DNA of 64,000 bases from Caldimonas thermodepolymerans (GTDB lineage Bacteria > Pseudomonadota > Gammaproteobacteria > Burkholderiales > Burkholderiaceae_C): contig NZ_CP064338.1 in NCBI RefSeq assembly GCF_015476235.1, positions 2,418,001 to 2,482,000 of the forward strand. Reading direction: 5' to 3'. The translations under genes were made by a program, and so were the position numbers. The notes under the pieces were generated by a model. The model searched no databases, was not told the origin of the DNA, and was given only the letters and a program-made list of their open reading frames with translations. Within the stretch, counting starts at the first letter, position 1. Each line of letters starts with the position of its first letter. This document shows positions 19,339 through 28,429 of this stretch, piece after piece.

Positions 19339-19368
19339 ACGTGCACGGGGTGGCGCGCCCCGGCATGC

Positions 19369-19397
19369 AAAAGGCGGCCCGCGCGGCCGCCTTTTTT
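19369..19397 (+). terminator. Intrinsic terminator of ilvD
   Basis: AAAAGGCGGCC (19369-19379) pairs with GGCCGCCTTTT (19385-19395) around a short loop, ending in six T. It can also act on the minus strand for the Trp-rich gene because the left arm begins with A residues. Confidence 0.9.
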
Positions 19398-19419
19398 CAT
19401 GGTCGGAGCCTGCGCGGCC

Positions 19420-19662
19420 TCAGCGGCGCTTGCGCTCCTGCAGGCCCAGCGCGACGATGTTCTTGCGGCGGCGCTCCTGCTTGCGCTCTTCCATCTTCTC
19501 CATCTGCTTGCGTTTGGTGTAGCCGGTCTTGTCCGCCCACCACCACCAGACCATCGCGCACGGGAACGGCCAGAGCACCCCGAGCCAAGACCATTCCCCG
19601 ACCGGCCCGAGCTCGGCGAGCTTGAGCAGGATCAGGAACACCCCGATCACGACGAACCACAT
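19420..19662 (-). CDS. Small Trp-rich membrane protein (TIGR04438-like)
   Basis: This 80-residue protein has an N-terminal hydrophobic segment (MWFVVIGVFLILLKLA), a Trp-rich second hydrophobic stretch (WSWLGVLWPFP, then AMVWWWWADKTGYTKRK) and a highly basic C-terminal tail (KMEERKQERRRKN). This matches the small Trp-rich proteins common in Burkholderiales, whose function is unknown. The start has AGGAGA nine bases upstream. It runs convergently with ilvD and divergently from the cytochrome gene. Confidence 0.85.
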   Translation of the reverse strand: MWFVVIGVFLILLKLAELGPVGEWSWLGVLWPFPCAMVWWWWADKTGYTKRKQMEKMEERKQERRRKNIVALGLQERKRR

Positions 19663-19776
19663 GCTGCGTTTCTCCTGCAACTTTGCTGCACCCTCTGCAC
19701 GGCTGCGGCCACGCCCCGGCGCGTAGAATGCACGCGCAGAATGTAGCTGATTCCCCACGTTCACCGAAAGGACATG

Positions 19777-20085
19777 ATGAAACACGCCCTCGCTCTCGCT
19801 GCCGCCCTCGGTGCGCTCGCCGCGGGCCCCGCGCTGGCGAACCAGCAGCTCGCCCAGCAGAAGAACTGCCTGATCTGCCACAACGTCGACAAGCGCGTGG
19901 TCGGCCCCTCCTTCAAGGAAATTGCCGCCAAGTACGCGGGCCAGAAGGATGCCGTGGACAAGCTGGCCCAGAAGGTGATCAAGGGCGGCTCGGGCGTGTG
20001 GGGCCAGGCCCCGATGCCGGCCAACCCGCAGGTCAGCGAAGCCGAAGCCAAGACCCTGGTGCAGTGGATCCTCACGCAGAAGTGA
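19777..20085 (+). CDS. c551/c552-type cytochrome c
   Basis: This small periplasmic class I cytochrome c carries electrons between respiratory complexes. The 102-residue precursor has a signal peptide cleaved after ALA (about residue 21), a CLICH haem motif at C31/C34/H35 and an axial Met at M80 in GQAPMPANP. I start at the second ATG (19777), which has better spacing from AAAGGA than the ATG at 19774. A -10-like TAGAAT is at 19724-19729. It is monocistronic, bounded by a terminator. Confidence 0.93.
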   Translation: MKHALALAAALGALAAGPALANQQLAQQKNCLICHNVDKRVVGPSFKEIAAKYAGQKDAVDKLAQKVIKGGSGVWGQAPMPANPQVSEAEAKTLVQWILTQK

Positions 20086-20112
20086 GCTGAGCGCCTCGTG
20101 CGCCTGCTTGCC

Positions 20113-20151
20113 AGCCCGCAACGGCCCCGGCCCTTGCGGGCTTCGTCTTTT
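20113..20151 (+). terminator. Intrinsic terminator of the cytochrome gene
   Basis: AGCCCGCAA (20113-20121) pairs with TTGCGGGCT (20134-20142), followed by TCGTCTTTT. It ends at the stop codon of the convergent pabBC gene. Confidence 0.8.
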
Positions 20152-21893
20152 CAGTGCCGGCGCAGCATCGCGGGAATCCAGCCGCGCAGGCTGCTCAGGA
20201 AGGCCAACCCCTCGGCCCGCGCCAGGTCCTCGACGCGCACCACCGCCTCGGCCAGGCGCCCGTCGCGCAGCGCCTCGGCGCGCGCCACGCCACCCAGCAG
20301 GCCGCAACGCAGCGGCGGCGTGACCCATCGGCCGTCCAGCCGCACCGCGACGTTGCCGCGCGTGAATTCCGTCACTTCGCCCTCGGCATTCCACAGCAGC
20401 GTGTCGAACACCGCCGGGTCGTCCGGTGCATGCACCTCGTAGTGCTCGCGCCGCGTGGTCTTGTAGCGCAGGAAGTCCGGCAGCGCCGCCCGCACCGGCT
20501 CGCGCGCCAGCTGCACCGTCACCCGCCCGGGGACAGCGGCCGCCATCGGATGTGCCTCGGCCTGCGCCGCTCCGGCCGCATCGAGCAGCAGGCGCACGCG
20601 CCACGGCCCCTGCGGATGCGCGGCCGCCAGCGCCTGCAGGGCGCCGCGCACGCGCGCCTCGTCCCAGGGGTAACCGAAATGCACCGCGGCAGCGGCCATG
20701 CGCTGCAGGTGCAGCGCCTCGGCGCGGAAGCGGCCGTCCTCCAGCCGCAGCGTCTCGACCAGCCGGAACGGCTGGCGCGCCAGTTCGAGGAAGCGGCGCT
20801 TGCCGCCCCACTCGGCCCACTCGCCGTCCGTGCCCGCGTCGGCCGTGATGCCGCTGCCGATGCCGCACTGCGCCTGGCCGTCCTGCAGCACCACGGTGCG
20901 GATCGGCACGTTGAAGGTGGCCGAGCCGTCCGGGCGCAGCACGCCGACCGCGCCGCAGTAGACGCCGCGCGGCGCGCGCTCCAGTGCGCGGATCCAGTGC
21001 ATCGCCCGCACCTTGGGCGCACCGGTCACCGACCCGCAGGGAAACAGCGCCGCGAAGACGTCGCGCAGCGTCGTGCCCGGGCGGGTCTCGGCCATCACGT
21101 CGGAGGTCATCTGCCACACCGTCGGCAGCGCCTGCGTGTGGAACAGCCGCGGCACCCGCACCGAGAACGGCCGCGCGATGCGCGAGAGGTCGTTGCGGAT
21201 CAGGTCCACGATCATCAGGTTCTCGGCGCGCTCCTTCTCGGTCGTGCGCAGTGCCTCGGCGCGCGCCCGGTCTTCCTCGGGCGTGGCGCCGCGCAGCGCC
21301 GTGCCCTTCATCGGGCGGCACAGCAGGCGGCCGTCGCGCCAGTCGAAGAACAGTTCCGGCGAGACCGACAGCACCTGCAGCTCGCCCGTGTCGAGGAACG
21401 CCGCATAGCCCTCGGGCTGGGTGCGGTGCAGCGCGCGGAACAGCTCCAGCGCTGCCCCGGCATGGGGACTGCGCACCGCTGCGGTGTAGTTGACCTGGTA
21501 GACCTCGCCGTCGGCGATGGCCTGGTGGATGCGGGCCAGCGCGGCATCGAACCCGGCCCGACCGATCGACGCCTCCCACTGCAGTGGCGGGTACGCGGGC
21601 GCCAGGCCGTCCGGCCAGGGCGCGGCGTCGTCGAACGCGGCGAACCAGGCCAGCGGGCCGCAGGACGGATGCACCTCGAACGCCGCATCGAACGCAGGCG
21701 CCGCCTCGTAGGCCACGAAGCCCACGCACCAGCGGCCCGCCGCCGCGGCCTGCTGCGCCGCCTCCAGCACCGCGGGCACCTCGGCGGCGGTGCGTGCCGT
21801 CCAGGCCTGCTCCGGCGTGCCGAACGCCAGGCGCGTGCGCGTCCCCGATCCGTGCGGATCGATGAAGTCGATCAGGGCGCTCGGGGCAGGCAT
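20151..21893 (-). CDS. pabB: Fused aminodeoxychorismate synthase component I / aminodeoxychorismate lyase
   Basis: This bifunctional folate-pathway enzyme has 580 residues. The N-terminal part (to about 335) is the chorismate-binding PabB domain: CRPMKGTALRGATPEED, LMIVDLIRNDLSRIA, FPCGSVTGAPKVRAM and CGIGSGITADA. The C-terminal part is a class IV PLP-dependent lyase like PabC, with the probable PLP lysine in LRYKTTRREHYE and the motif LLWNAEGEVTEFTRGNVAV. Together they convert chorismate plus ammonia to 4-aminobenzoate; the glutaminase PabA is not nearby. The start MPAPSALIDF was chosen because upstream sequence belongs to the MATE gene. Confidence 0.92.
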   Translation of the reverse strand: MPAPSALIDFIDPHGSGTRTRLAFGTPEQAWTARTAAEVPAVLEAAQQAAAAGRWCVGFVAYEAAPAFDAAFEVHPSCGPLAWFAAFDDAAPWPDGLAPAYPPLQWEASIGRAGFDAALARIHQAIADGEVYQVNYTAAVRSPHAGAALELFRALHRTQPEGYAAFLDTGELQVLSVSPELFFDWRDGRLLCRPMKGTALRGATPEEDRARAEALRTTEKERAENLMIVDLIRNDLSRIARPFSVRVPRLFHTQALPTVWQMTSDVMAETRPGTTLRDVFAALFPCGSVTGAPKVRAMHWIRALERAPRGVYCGAVGVLRPDGSATFNVPIRTVVLQDGQAQCGIGSGITADAGTDGEWAEWGGKRRFLELARQPFRLVETLRLEDGRFRAEALHLQRMAAAAVHFGYPWDEARVRGALQALAAAHPQGPWRVRLLLDAAGAAQAEAHPMAAAVPGRVTVQLAREPVRAALPDFLRYKTTRREHYEVHAPDDPAVFDTLLWNAEGEVTEFTRGNVAVRLDGRWVTPPLRCGLLGGVARAEALRDGRLAEAVVRVEDLARAEGLAFLSSLRGWIPAMLRRH

Positions 21894-21946
21894 CGCGGCA
21901 TCGTGGTGGCTGGGCCAGGCCGGCAGTCTATATGCGCCGCGGCCGG

Positions 21947-23371
21947 CTACGCCCCGCTCGCGCCGGGATGCACGCGGGCGCTCCCCTGCGGCACGGCGCT
22001 GCCGCGCCCCTCCTCGATCGCGGTGCGCGAGACCACGCGCAGCGTCAGGCTGAACGCGACGGACACCAGCACCAGCCCGACCACCAGGCCGATCCAGAAC
22101 CCGTAGACCTGCAGCGGCTCGCCGCCCGGCAGGCCGACGTAGCCCAGCCAGGCGCCCAGCGGGATCCCGACGCCCCAGAACGCCACCAGCATCATCAGCA
22201 TCGGCACGAAGGTGACCTTGTAGCCGCGCAGCGCGCCGATCGCGCAGACCTGGGTGGCGTCGAAGAACTGCCACAGGGCCGCGAACAGCAGCAGCGTGGC
22301 GGCCAGCTGGCGCACCGCCGTGTCGTTGCTGTACAGCTCGGTGATCAGGTGACGACCGGCGACGATGGGGCCGATCGCGGTGGCCGCGATCAGCAGGCCC
22401 AGGCCGATGCCGGTCCATGCGACGAAGCGGGCCCCGCGCGGATCGCCCGCCCCGAGCCGGTGGCCGACGCGGATCGACAGCGCCGAGGACAGCCCCATCG
22501 GCAGCATGAAGATCAGCGCCGAAAAGTTCAGCGCCACCTGGTGCGCGGCGATCTGCACCGCCCCGAACCGGCCCACCAGCACCGCGATGCCGGAGAACGC
22601 CGCCACCTCGGCGAGCCCGGCGCCGCCCATCGGCAGCCCGATGCGCAGCAGCTGCTTCTGGCCGCGCCAGGTCGGCCAGGACCAGCCGTCCCACAGGTAG
22701 TACGGCTTGTAGATGCGCCCGCGCGCGGTCCAGATCACGAGGCCGACCAGCCCCACCCACATGCTGATGCCGGTGGCCCAGCCACAGCCCGCGCCCCCCA
22801 TCGCCGGCATGCCGAGGTGGCCGTAGATCAGCACCCAGTTGAGGAAGGTGTTGACCACCAGCCCGACGAAGGCCAGCACCATCAGCGGCCGGGGGTGGTT
22901 GATGCTGGCCGAATAGAACCCGATCGCGCGGAACACCAGCGCCGCCGGCATCCCCAGCGCCACGCCCCAGAGGTACCACGCCGTCCCCGCCGCGATCGGC
23001 GGCTCGATGCCGGCCGCCAGCAGCAGCGGCTGCACCAGCGGCAGCAACGCGAACGGCAGCAGGCTGCCGAAGGCGGCCAGCCACACGCCTTCGCGCGTGT
23101 CGGCCACGATGCCGGCCCGGTCGCCCGCGCCGTAGTGATGCGCGACCACCGGGCTGACCGCCTGCACCACGCTCATCAGGCCGATGAACACCGGCATCCA
23201 CAGCGCCACGCCCAGCCCGACGATGGCCTGCTCCGCCGCGCCGGCGTGTCCCGACATGACCGTGTCGGTCAGGCCCATGAGCACGTAGGCGACCTGCGAC
23301 AGCACGATCGGGGTGGCCAGCCGCACGAGGGCGCGGCTTTCGGCCAGGAAGGCGGAGAAGGAACGGGACAT
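21947..23371 (-). CDS. MATE-family multidrug efflux transporter
   Basis: This cation-coupled exporter has 474 residues and twelve predicted membrane helices in two homologous halves. The N-terminus MSRSFSAFLAESRALVRLATP leads into the family start region LSQVAYVLMGLTDTVMSGHAG. The substrate is unknown; NorM-type members export cationic drugs and dyes. The start was placed at MSRSF because upstream sequence is repeat-rich and not family-like. It lies 53 bp upstream of pabBC on the same strand and downstream of the 23.6-24.0 kb repeat array. Confidence 0.9.
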   Translation of the reverse strand: MSRSFSAFLAESRALVRLATPIVLSQVAYVLMGLTDTVMSGHAGAAEQAIVGLGVALWMPVFIGLMSVVQAVSPVVAHHYGAGDRAGIVADTREGVWLAAFGSLLPFALLPLVQPLLLAAGIEPPIAAGTAWYLWGVALGMPAALVFRAIGFYSASINHPRPLMVLAFVGLVVNTFLNWVLIYGHLGMPAMGGAGCGWATGISMWVGLVGLVIWTARGRIYKPYYLWDGWSWPTWRGQKQLLRIGLPMGGAGLAEVAAFSGIAVLVGRFGAVQIAAHQVALNFSALIFMLPMGLSSALSIRVGHRLGAGDPRGARFVAWTGIGLGLLIAATAIGPIVAGRHLITELYSNDTAVRQLAATLLLFAALWQFFDATQVCAIGALRGYKVTFVPMLMMLVAFWGVGIPLGAWLGYVGLPGGEPLQVYGFWIGLVVGLVLVSVAFSLTLRVVSRTAIEEGRGSAVPQGSARVHPGASGA

Positions 23372-23621
23372 GGCGGGGCCGGCGGGAAAACCGGTGAGGG
23401 TACCGCGGATTGGCGGCAATGGGCGAATGGCCCCGGGATGGCGGGCGTCGTCGGGGGGCCGCGGGAGCCGCGGGCAGCGGAGGGAGGTTCGCAGGCGTCC
23501 GAACGCTCGAAATCCGGGGCGGCCTGCGCTCGAAGCGATGCGCAACGCCCCACCGCCGCCGGATGTGCCGACGGCCCTTGCGGGCCGACTGGATCAGCGG
23601 GACTGGGTGATGACGCCCCCG
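23372..23621. other. Non-coding spacer upstream of the MATE gene
   Basis: This 250-bp stretch has no credible gene: open frames in it are low-complexity. It should hold the MATE promoter on the minus strand, but no good -35/-10 pair is visible. It runs into the tandem hairpin array. Confidence 0.4.
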
Positions 23622-23970
23622 GGGCCGGGTTCTGGTGTTCGCTCACATCGCTGAAGCGACATGAGCGAACCCCGTCCCCGCGACCGGGGCCGCGCCCCGG
23701 GGCCTCGGGGGTCGCGTGGATCGGTCGGACCACGCACAGCGCTGCCCCGCGGGCCGGGTTCTGGTGTTCGCTCACATCGCTGGCGCGACGTGAGCGAACC
23801 CCGTCCCCCGCGATCGGGGCTGCGCCCCGGGGCCTCGCGGGCCGCGTGGATCGGTTGGACCAGGCACAGCGCTGCCCCGCGGGCCGGGTTCTGGTGTTCG
23901 CTCACATCGCTGGCGCGACGTGAGCGAACCCCGTCCCCCGCGATCGGGGCTGCGCCCCGGGGCCTCGCGG
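23622..23970. repeat. Tandem array of hairpin repeats, period about 130 bp
   Basis: Three copies begin at about 23622, 23751 and 23881; the third is cut at about 90 bp by the end of acs. Each holds a near-perfect 15-bp dyad, GTTCGCTCACATCGC with GCGACGTGAGCGAAC around a 4-nt loop (23637-23670, 23766-23799, 23896-23929), then a second hairpin CGGGGC-TGC-GCCCCG flanked by CCGCGA/TCGCGG. Copies 2 and 3 are almost identical; copy 1 has diverged. The array sits directly after the acs stop. It may act as an mRNA 3' structure or BIME-like element. Confidence 0.85.
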
Positions 23971-23979
23971 CTCCCTTGA

Positions 23980-25953
23980 TCAGTTGGACTGGGCCAACTG
24001 CTCGAGGATCGCGGGGTTCTCCAGCGTGGAGGTGTCCTGGGTGATCTGCTCGCCGCGGGCGATCGAGCGCAGCAGGCGACGCATGATCTTGCCCGAGCGG
24101 GTCTTGGGCAGGTTGTCGCCGAAGCGGATGTCCTTGGGCTTGGCGATCGGGCCGATCTCCTTCGCGACCCAGGCGCGCAGTTCATCGGCGATCTTCTTCG
24201 CCTCCTCGCCGGTCGGGCGCGGACGCTTGAGCACCACGAAGGCGCAGATCGCCTCGCCGGTGGTTTCGTCCGGACGGCCCACCACCGCGGCTTCGGCGAC
24301 CAGCTCGGTGCAGGACACCAGCGCGGACTCGATCTCCATCGTGCCCATGCGGTGCCCCGAGACGTTCAGCACGTCGTCGATGCGGCCGGTGATCGTGAAG
24401 TAGCCGGTGTTGGCGTCGCGCACCGCGCCGTCGCCGGCGAGGTAGTAGCGGCCCTGGAAGTCGGCCGGGTAGTAGCTCTTCTTGAAGCGCTCCGGGTCGC
24501 CCCAGATCGTGCGGATCATGCTGGGCCACGGCTTCTTGATCACCAGCACGCCACCCTGCCCGTTCGGCACGTCGGCACCGGTCTCGTCAACCACCGCGGC
24601 CATGATGCCCGGGAATGGCAGCGTGCAGGAGCCGGGCACCAGCGGGGTGGCGCCGGGCAGCGGGGTGATCATGTGCGCACCGGTCTCGGTCTGCCACCAG
24701 GTGTCCACGATCGGGCAGCGGCTGCCGCCGACGTTCCGGTAGTACCACTCCCAGGCCGCCGGGTTGATCGGCTCGCCCACCGAGCCGAGGATGCGCAGCG
24801 ACGACAGGTCGTAGTTGCGCGGATGGGTCGCCGGGTTGGCCTCGGCCGCCTTGATCAGCGAGCGGATCGCGGTCGGCGCGGTGTAGAAGATCGTGACCTT
24901 GTGCTGCTGGATCATCTTCCAGAAGCGGCCGGCATCCGGCCAGGTCGGCACGCCCTCGAAGACGATCTGCGTCGCGCCGTTGGCCAGCGGTCCGTAGGCG
25001 ATGTAGGTGTGGCCGGTGACCCAGCCGATGTCGGCCGTGCACCAGAACACATCCTCGGGCTTGAGGTCGAAGGTCCACTTGGTGCTCAGCGCCGCCTGCA
25101 GCAGGTAGCCGCCGCTGGAGTGCTGCACGCCCTTGGGCTTGCCGGTCGAGCCGGAGGTGTAGAGCAGGAACAGCGGGTGCTCGGCATCGACCCACTCGGG
25201 CTCGCAGGTGGTCGCCTGCTTGGCAAGCACCTCGTGCAGCCAGACGTCACGCGCGTTCCAGGCGATGTTGCCGCCGGTGCGGCGGTACACCAGCACGTTG
25301 CGCACGGTGTCGCAGCCGCCCATGCCCAGGGCCTCGTCAACGATGGCCTTCAGCGGCAGCTGCTTGCCGCCACGCATCTGCTCGTCGGCCGTGATGACCA
25401 GCACCGCGCCGGCGTCCTGGATGCGGTCGCGCAGCGACTGCGCCGAGAACCCGCCGAACACCACCGAGTGCGTCGCGCCGATGCGCGCGCAGGCCTGCAT
25501 CGCGACCACGCCCTCGACCGACATCGGCATGTAGATGACGACGCGGTCGCCCTTCTTGACGCCCAGCTCGCGCAGCCCGTTGGCCATGCGGCAGGTCTTC
25601 TCGAGCAGCTCGCGGTAGGTGACGCGGGTCACCTGGCCGTCGTCGCTTTCGAAGATGATCGCGACCTTGTCGCCGCGGCCCTGCTCGACGTTGCGGTCCA
25701 GGCAGTTGTACGAGACGTTGAGGAGGCCGTCCTCGAACCACTTGAAGAACGGTGCGTTGCTGTCGTTGAGGACCTTGGTGAAGGGCTGCTTCCAGGTCAC
25801 GAATTCCTTGGCCAGTCGGGCCCAGTAGCCTTCGTAATCGGCCTCGGCCTCCTCGCAGAGCTTGCGATAGGCCTCCATGCCGGATACATGAGCTGCCTTC
25901 ACCGTCGCGTCGGACGGCACGTAGAGCTGGTTTGCCTGCTCACTGGTCGACAT
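23980..25953 (-). CDS. acs: Acetyl-CoA synthetase
   Basis: This AMP-forming cytosolic enzyme makes acetyl-CoA from acetate, ATP and CoA. The 657-residue length is normal. Visible motifs are the P-loop-like [18 protein letters not shown] near residue 265, [11 protein letters not shown] near 415, [17 protein letters not shown] near 500, the hinge [18 protein letters not shown], and the acetylatable lysine in [15 protein letters not shown] near the C-terminus. The start has an ideal AAGGAGA site. Its 3' end abuts the hairpin array. It is divergent from the yqhA-like gene. Confidence 0.98.
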   Translation of the reverse strand: MSTSEQANQLYVPSDATVKAAHVSGMEAYRKLCEEAEADYEGYWARLAKEFVTWKQPFTKVLNDSNAPFFKWFEDGLLNVSYNCLDRNVEQGRGDKVAIIFESDDGQVTRVTYRELLEKTCRMANGLRELGVKKGDRVVIYMPMSVEGVVAMQACARIGATHSVVFGGFSAQSLRDRIQDAGAVLVITADEQMRGGKQLPLKAIVDEALGMGGCDTVRNVLVYRRTGGNIAWNARDVWLHEVLAKQATTCEPEWVDAEHPLFLLYTSGSTGKPKGVQHSSGGYLLQAALSTKWTFDLKPEDVFWCTADIGWVTGHTYIAYGPLANGATQIVFEGVPTWPDAGRFWKMIQQHKVTIFYTAPTAIRSLIKAAEANPATHPRNYDLSSLRILGSVGEPINPAAWEWYYRNVGGSRCPIVDTWWQTETGAHMITPLPGATPLVPGSCTLPFPGIMAAVVDETGADVPNGQGGVLVIKKPWPSMIRTIWGDPERFKKSYYPADFQGRYYLAGDGAVRDANTGYFTITGRIDDVLNVSGHRMGTMEIESALVSCTELVAEAAVVGRPDETTGEAICAFVVLKRPRPTGEEAKKIADELRAWVAKEIGPIAKPKDIRFGDNLPKTRSGKIMRRLLRSIARGEQITQDTSTLENPAILEQLAQSN

Positions 25954-26140
25954 GAGCGTCTCCTTTTATATGTGGATAGTTCGACGAAACTGGCCCGGAA
26001 ATCGCGCCGCACCATAAGGCGATGCTCTTACAAACGCCTTACTCTGCCTCAAATGACCGGCCTCCGGGGAGAGCGATATTCTGACAATAAAATCCGCAGC
26101 ATCCGGACTATCCCTGAGTCCGTTTCGCAGTCCCCTCCCG

Positions 26141-26737
26141 ATGACCCCGATTCCCGATCCGCGTACTGCCCGGTTGCGTCCGTTGCCGAACCTGATTTTT
26201 GCCAGCCGTTGGCTGCAGTTGCCGCTGTATCTCGGCCTGATCGTGGCGCAATGCGTCTACGTCTTCCATTTCTGGGTGGAACTGGTGCACCTGATCGAGG
26301 CCGCGTTCGGCAACCAGCATGCGCTGGACCAGCTGGTGCGCGGCATCGGCTACCGCAGCGACGCGCCGGTGACCCAGCTCAACGAGACCATCATCATGCT
26401 GGTCGTGCTGGCGCTGATCGACGTGGTGATGATCTCCAACCTGTTGATCATGGTGATCGTCGGCGGCTACGAGACCTTCGTCTCGCGCATGCGGCTGGAA
26501 GGCCACCCCGACCAGCCGGAATGGCTCAGCCACGTCAACGCCTCGGTGCTGAAGGTCAAGCTGGCCACCGCGATCATCGGCATCTCGTCGATCCACCTGC
26601 TCAAGACCTTCATCAACGCCGGCAACTACGAGCTGAAGGTGCTGCAGTGGCAGACCCTGATCCACGTCGTGTTCCTGCTCTCGGCGCTGGCGATCGCGCT
26701 GACCGACCGGCTGCTGGCCCCGCCGGCGCACGACTGA
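26141..26737 (+). CDS. YqhA-family (UPF0114) membrane protein
   Basis: This 198-residue inner-membrane protein of the TIGR00645/UPF0114 family has about four hydrophobic segments (near 27-47, 85-110, 135-160 and 170-190). Typical segments are [18 protein letters not shown] and [22 protein letters not shown]. The function of the family is unknown. It is divergent from acs across 187 bp containing an AAGGCG/CGCCTT dyad, and 95 bp upstream of the fumarase gene on the same strand. Confidence 0.9.
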   Translation: MTPIPDPRTARLRPLPNLIFASRWLQLPLYLGLIVAQCVYVFHFWVELVHLIEAAFGNQHALDQLVRGIGYRSDAPVTQLNETIIMLVVLALIDVVMISNLLIMVIVGGYETFVSRMRLEGHPDQPEWLSHVNASVLKVKLATAIIGISSIHLLKTFINAGNYELKVLQWQTLIHVVFLLSALAIALTDRLLAPPAHD

Positions 26738-26782
26738 GGCGCCAGGCCCGCGCAGCGCCCCCGCTGCCATGCGGCGGGCGCT

Positions 26783-26805
26783 GCGGCTGAGATAATCGCA
26801 GCCGC
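26783..26805 (+). promoter_or_regulatory. -10 element embedded in a dyad before the fumarase gene
   Basis: GATAAT (26791-26796), five of six matches to a -10, is flanked by the perfect dyad GCGGCTG (26783-26789) / CAGCCGC (26799-26805). The -35 is weak. A dyad over a -10 would suit a repressor. It lies about 30 bp before the fumarase start. Confidence 0.35.
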
Positions 26806-26832
26806 CCCCGCAACCCACCGCACTTCAAGACC

Positions 26833-28359
26833 ATGACCACCACGATCAAGTACGACGACCTCGTCGAAAGCGTCGCTGCGGCCCTGCAGTACATCAGCTA
26901 CTACCACCCGGCCGACTACATCCAGCACCTGGCGCGCGCCTACGAGCGCGAGGAATCGCCGGCGGCCAAGGATGCCATCGCGCAGATCCTGACGAACTCG
27001 AAGATGTGCGCCGAAGGCAAGCGCCCGATCTGCCAGGACACCGGCATCGTCAACGTGTTCCTGAAGATCGGCATGGACGTGCGCTGGGAAGGCTTCTCCG
27101 GCTCGATCGCCGACGCGATCAACGAAGGCGTGCGCCGCGGCTACCTGAACCCGGACAACAAGCTGCGCGCCTCGGTCCTGGCCGACCCGCAGTTCGAGCG
27201 CAAGAACACCAGGGACAACACGCCCGCGGTGATCCACATGGAGGTGGTGCCGGGCGACAAGGTCGACGTGATCGTCGCGGCCAAGGGCGGCGGCTCGGAG
27301 AACAAGTCCAAGTTCGTGATGATGAACCCGAGCGACAACCTGGTCGACTGGGTGCTCAAGACCGTGCCGACCATGGGCGCGGGCTGGTGCCCGCCCGGGA
27401 TGCTGGGCATCGGCATCGGCGGCACGGCCGAGAAGGCCATGCTGCTGGCCAAGGAAGCGCTGATGGAAGACATCGACATGTACGAGCTCCAGCAGCGCGG
27501 CCCGCAGAACAAGCTGGAAGAACTGCGCCTGGAGCTGTACGAGAAGGTCAACGCGCTGGGCATCGGCGCGCAGGGCCTGGGCGGCCTGACCACGGTGCTG
27601 GACGTCAAGATCAAGATGTACCCGACGCACGCCGCGTCCAAGCCGGTGGCCATGATCCCGAACTGCGCGGCCACCCGCCACGCGCACTTCGTGCTCGACG
27701 GCTCCGGCCCGGCGTATCTGGAGCCGCCGAGCCTGGACCTGTGGCCCGACGTCAGCTGGGCGCCGGACTACAACAAGAGCCGCCGCGTCAACCTCGACAC
27801 GCTGACGAAGGAGGAAGTCGCCAGCTGGAAGCCGGGCGAGACGCTGCTGCTGTCGGGCAAGATGCTGACCGGCCGCGACGCCGCCCACAAGCGCATCCAG
27901 GACATGCTGGCCAAGGGCGAGAAGCTGCCGGTGGACTTCACCAACCGCGTGATCTACTACGTCGGCCCGGTCGATCCGGTACGCGACGAGGTGGTCGGCC
28001 CGGCCGGCCCGACGACCGCCACCCGCATGGACAAGTTCACCGAGATGATGCTGAGCCAGACCGGCCTGATCGCGATGATCGGCAAGGCCGAGCGCGGCCC
28101 GGTGGCGATCGAGGCGATCAAGAAGCACAAGAGCGCCTACCTGATGGCCGTCGGCGGCGCCGCCTACCTGGTCTCCAAGGCGATCAAGTCGGCCCGCGTG
28201 GTCGGCTTCGAGGACCTGGGCATGGAGGCGATCTACGAGTTCGAGGTCAAGGACATGCCGGTCACCGTCGCGGTGGACGCGGGCGGCACCTCCGCCCACG
28301 TCACCGGCCCGCGCGAATGGCAGGCCCGCATCGGCAAGATTCCGGTCGCGACCGCCTGA
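26833..28359 (+). CDS. fumA: Class I fumarate hydratase ([4Fe-4S], aerobic type)
   Basis: This cytosolic iron-sulfur hydratase interconverts fumarate and malate. The 508-residue protein has the N-terminal alpha-type domain and C-terminal beta-type domain in one chain. Candidate cluster cysteines are in RPICQDTGIV near residue 65, GAGWCPPGMLG near 185 and IPNCAATRHAHF near 278. The C-terminal part contains YYVGPVDPVRDEVVGPAGPTTATRMDKF. Both the N-terminus MTTTIKYDDLVES and the length fit the family. A strong terminator follows 25 bp after the stop. Confidence 0.96.
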   Translation: MTTTIKYDDLVESVAAALQYISYYHPADYIQHLARAYEREESPAAKDAIAQILTNSKMCAEGKRPICQDTGIVNVFLKIGMDVRWEGFSGSIADAINEGVRRGYLNPDNKLRASVLADPQFERKNTRDNTPAVIHMEVVPGDKVDVIVAAKGGGSENKSKFVMMNPSDNLVDWVLKTVPTMGAGWCPPGMLGIGIGGTAEKAMLLAKEALMEDIDMYELQQRGPQNKLEELRLELYEKVNALGIGAQGLGGLTTVLDVKIKMYPTHAASKPVAMIPNCAATRHAHFVLDGSGPAYLEPPSLDLWPDVSWAPDYNKSRRVNLDTLTKEEVASWKPGETLLLSGKMLTGRDAAHKRIQDMLAKGEKLPVDFTNRVIYYVGPVDPVRDEVVGPAGPTTATRMDKFTEMMLSQTGLIAMIGKAERGPVAIEAIKKHKSAYLMAVGGAAYLVSKAIKSARVVGFEDLGMEAIYEFEVKDMPVTVAVDAGGTSAHVTGPREWQARIGKIPVATA

Positions 28360-28383
28360 GCGCCCCTGGCCTGGCCATGAAGC

Positions 28384-28408
28384 AAGCCGCCCCTCGGGGC
28401 GGCTTTTT
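28384..28408 (+). terminator. Intrinsic terminator of the fumarase gene
   Basis: AAGCCGCC and GGCGGCTT form a stem with loop CCTCGG, followed by TTTTT counting the last stem bases. It is symmetric enough to serve the convergent HDAC-like gene as well. Confidence 0.88.
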
Positions 28409-28429
28409 CGTGGCGCGAGAGCACGCGCC

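Noticed and set aside
19420-21729. 769-codon frame on the minus strand reading through cytochrome c and pabBC
   Set aside because: Only its last 80 codons are a real gene (the Trp-rich protein). The rest is an out-of-frame reading of pabBC and antisense of the cytochrome gene.
23269-23905. Repeated short minus-strand frames beginning MSEHQNPARG
   Set aside because: They are translations of the tandem hairpin units; the DNA dyads, not codons, are what is conserved between copies.
23622-23970. Possible CRISPR array
   Set aside because: The units are contiguous 130-bp repeats without unique spacers, and no cas genes are present.
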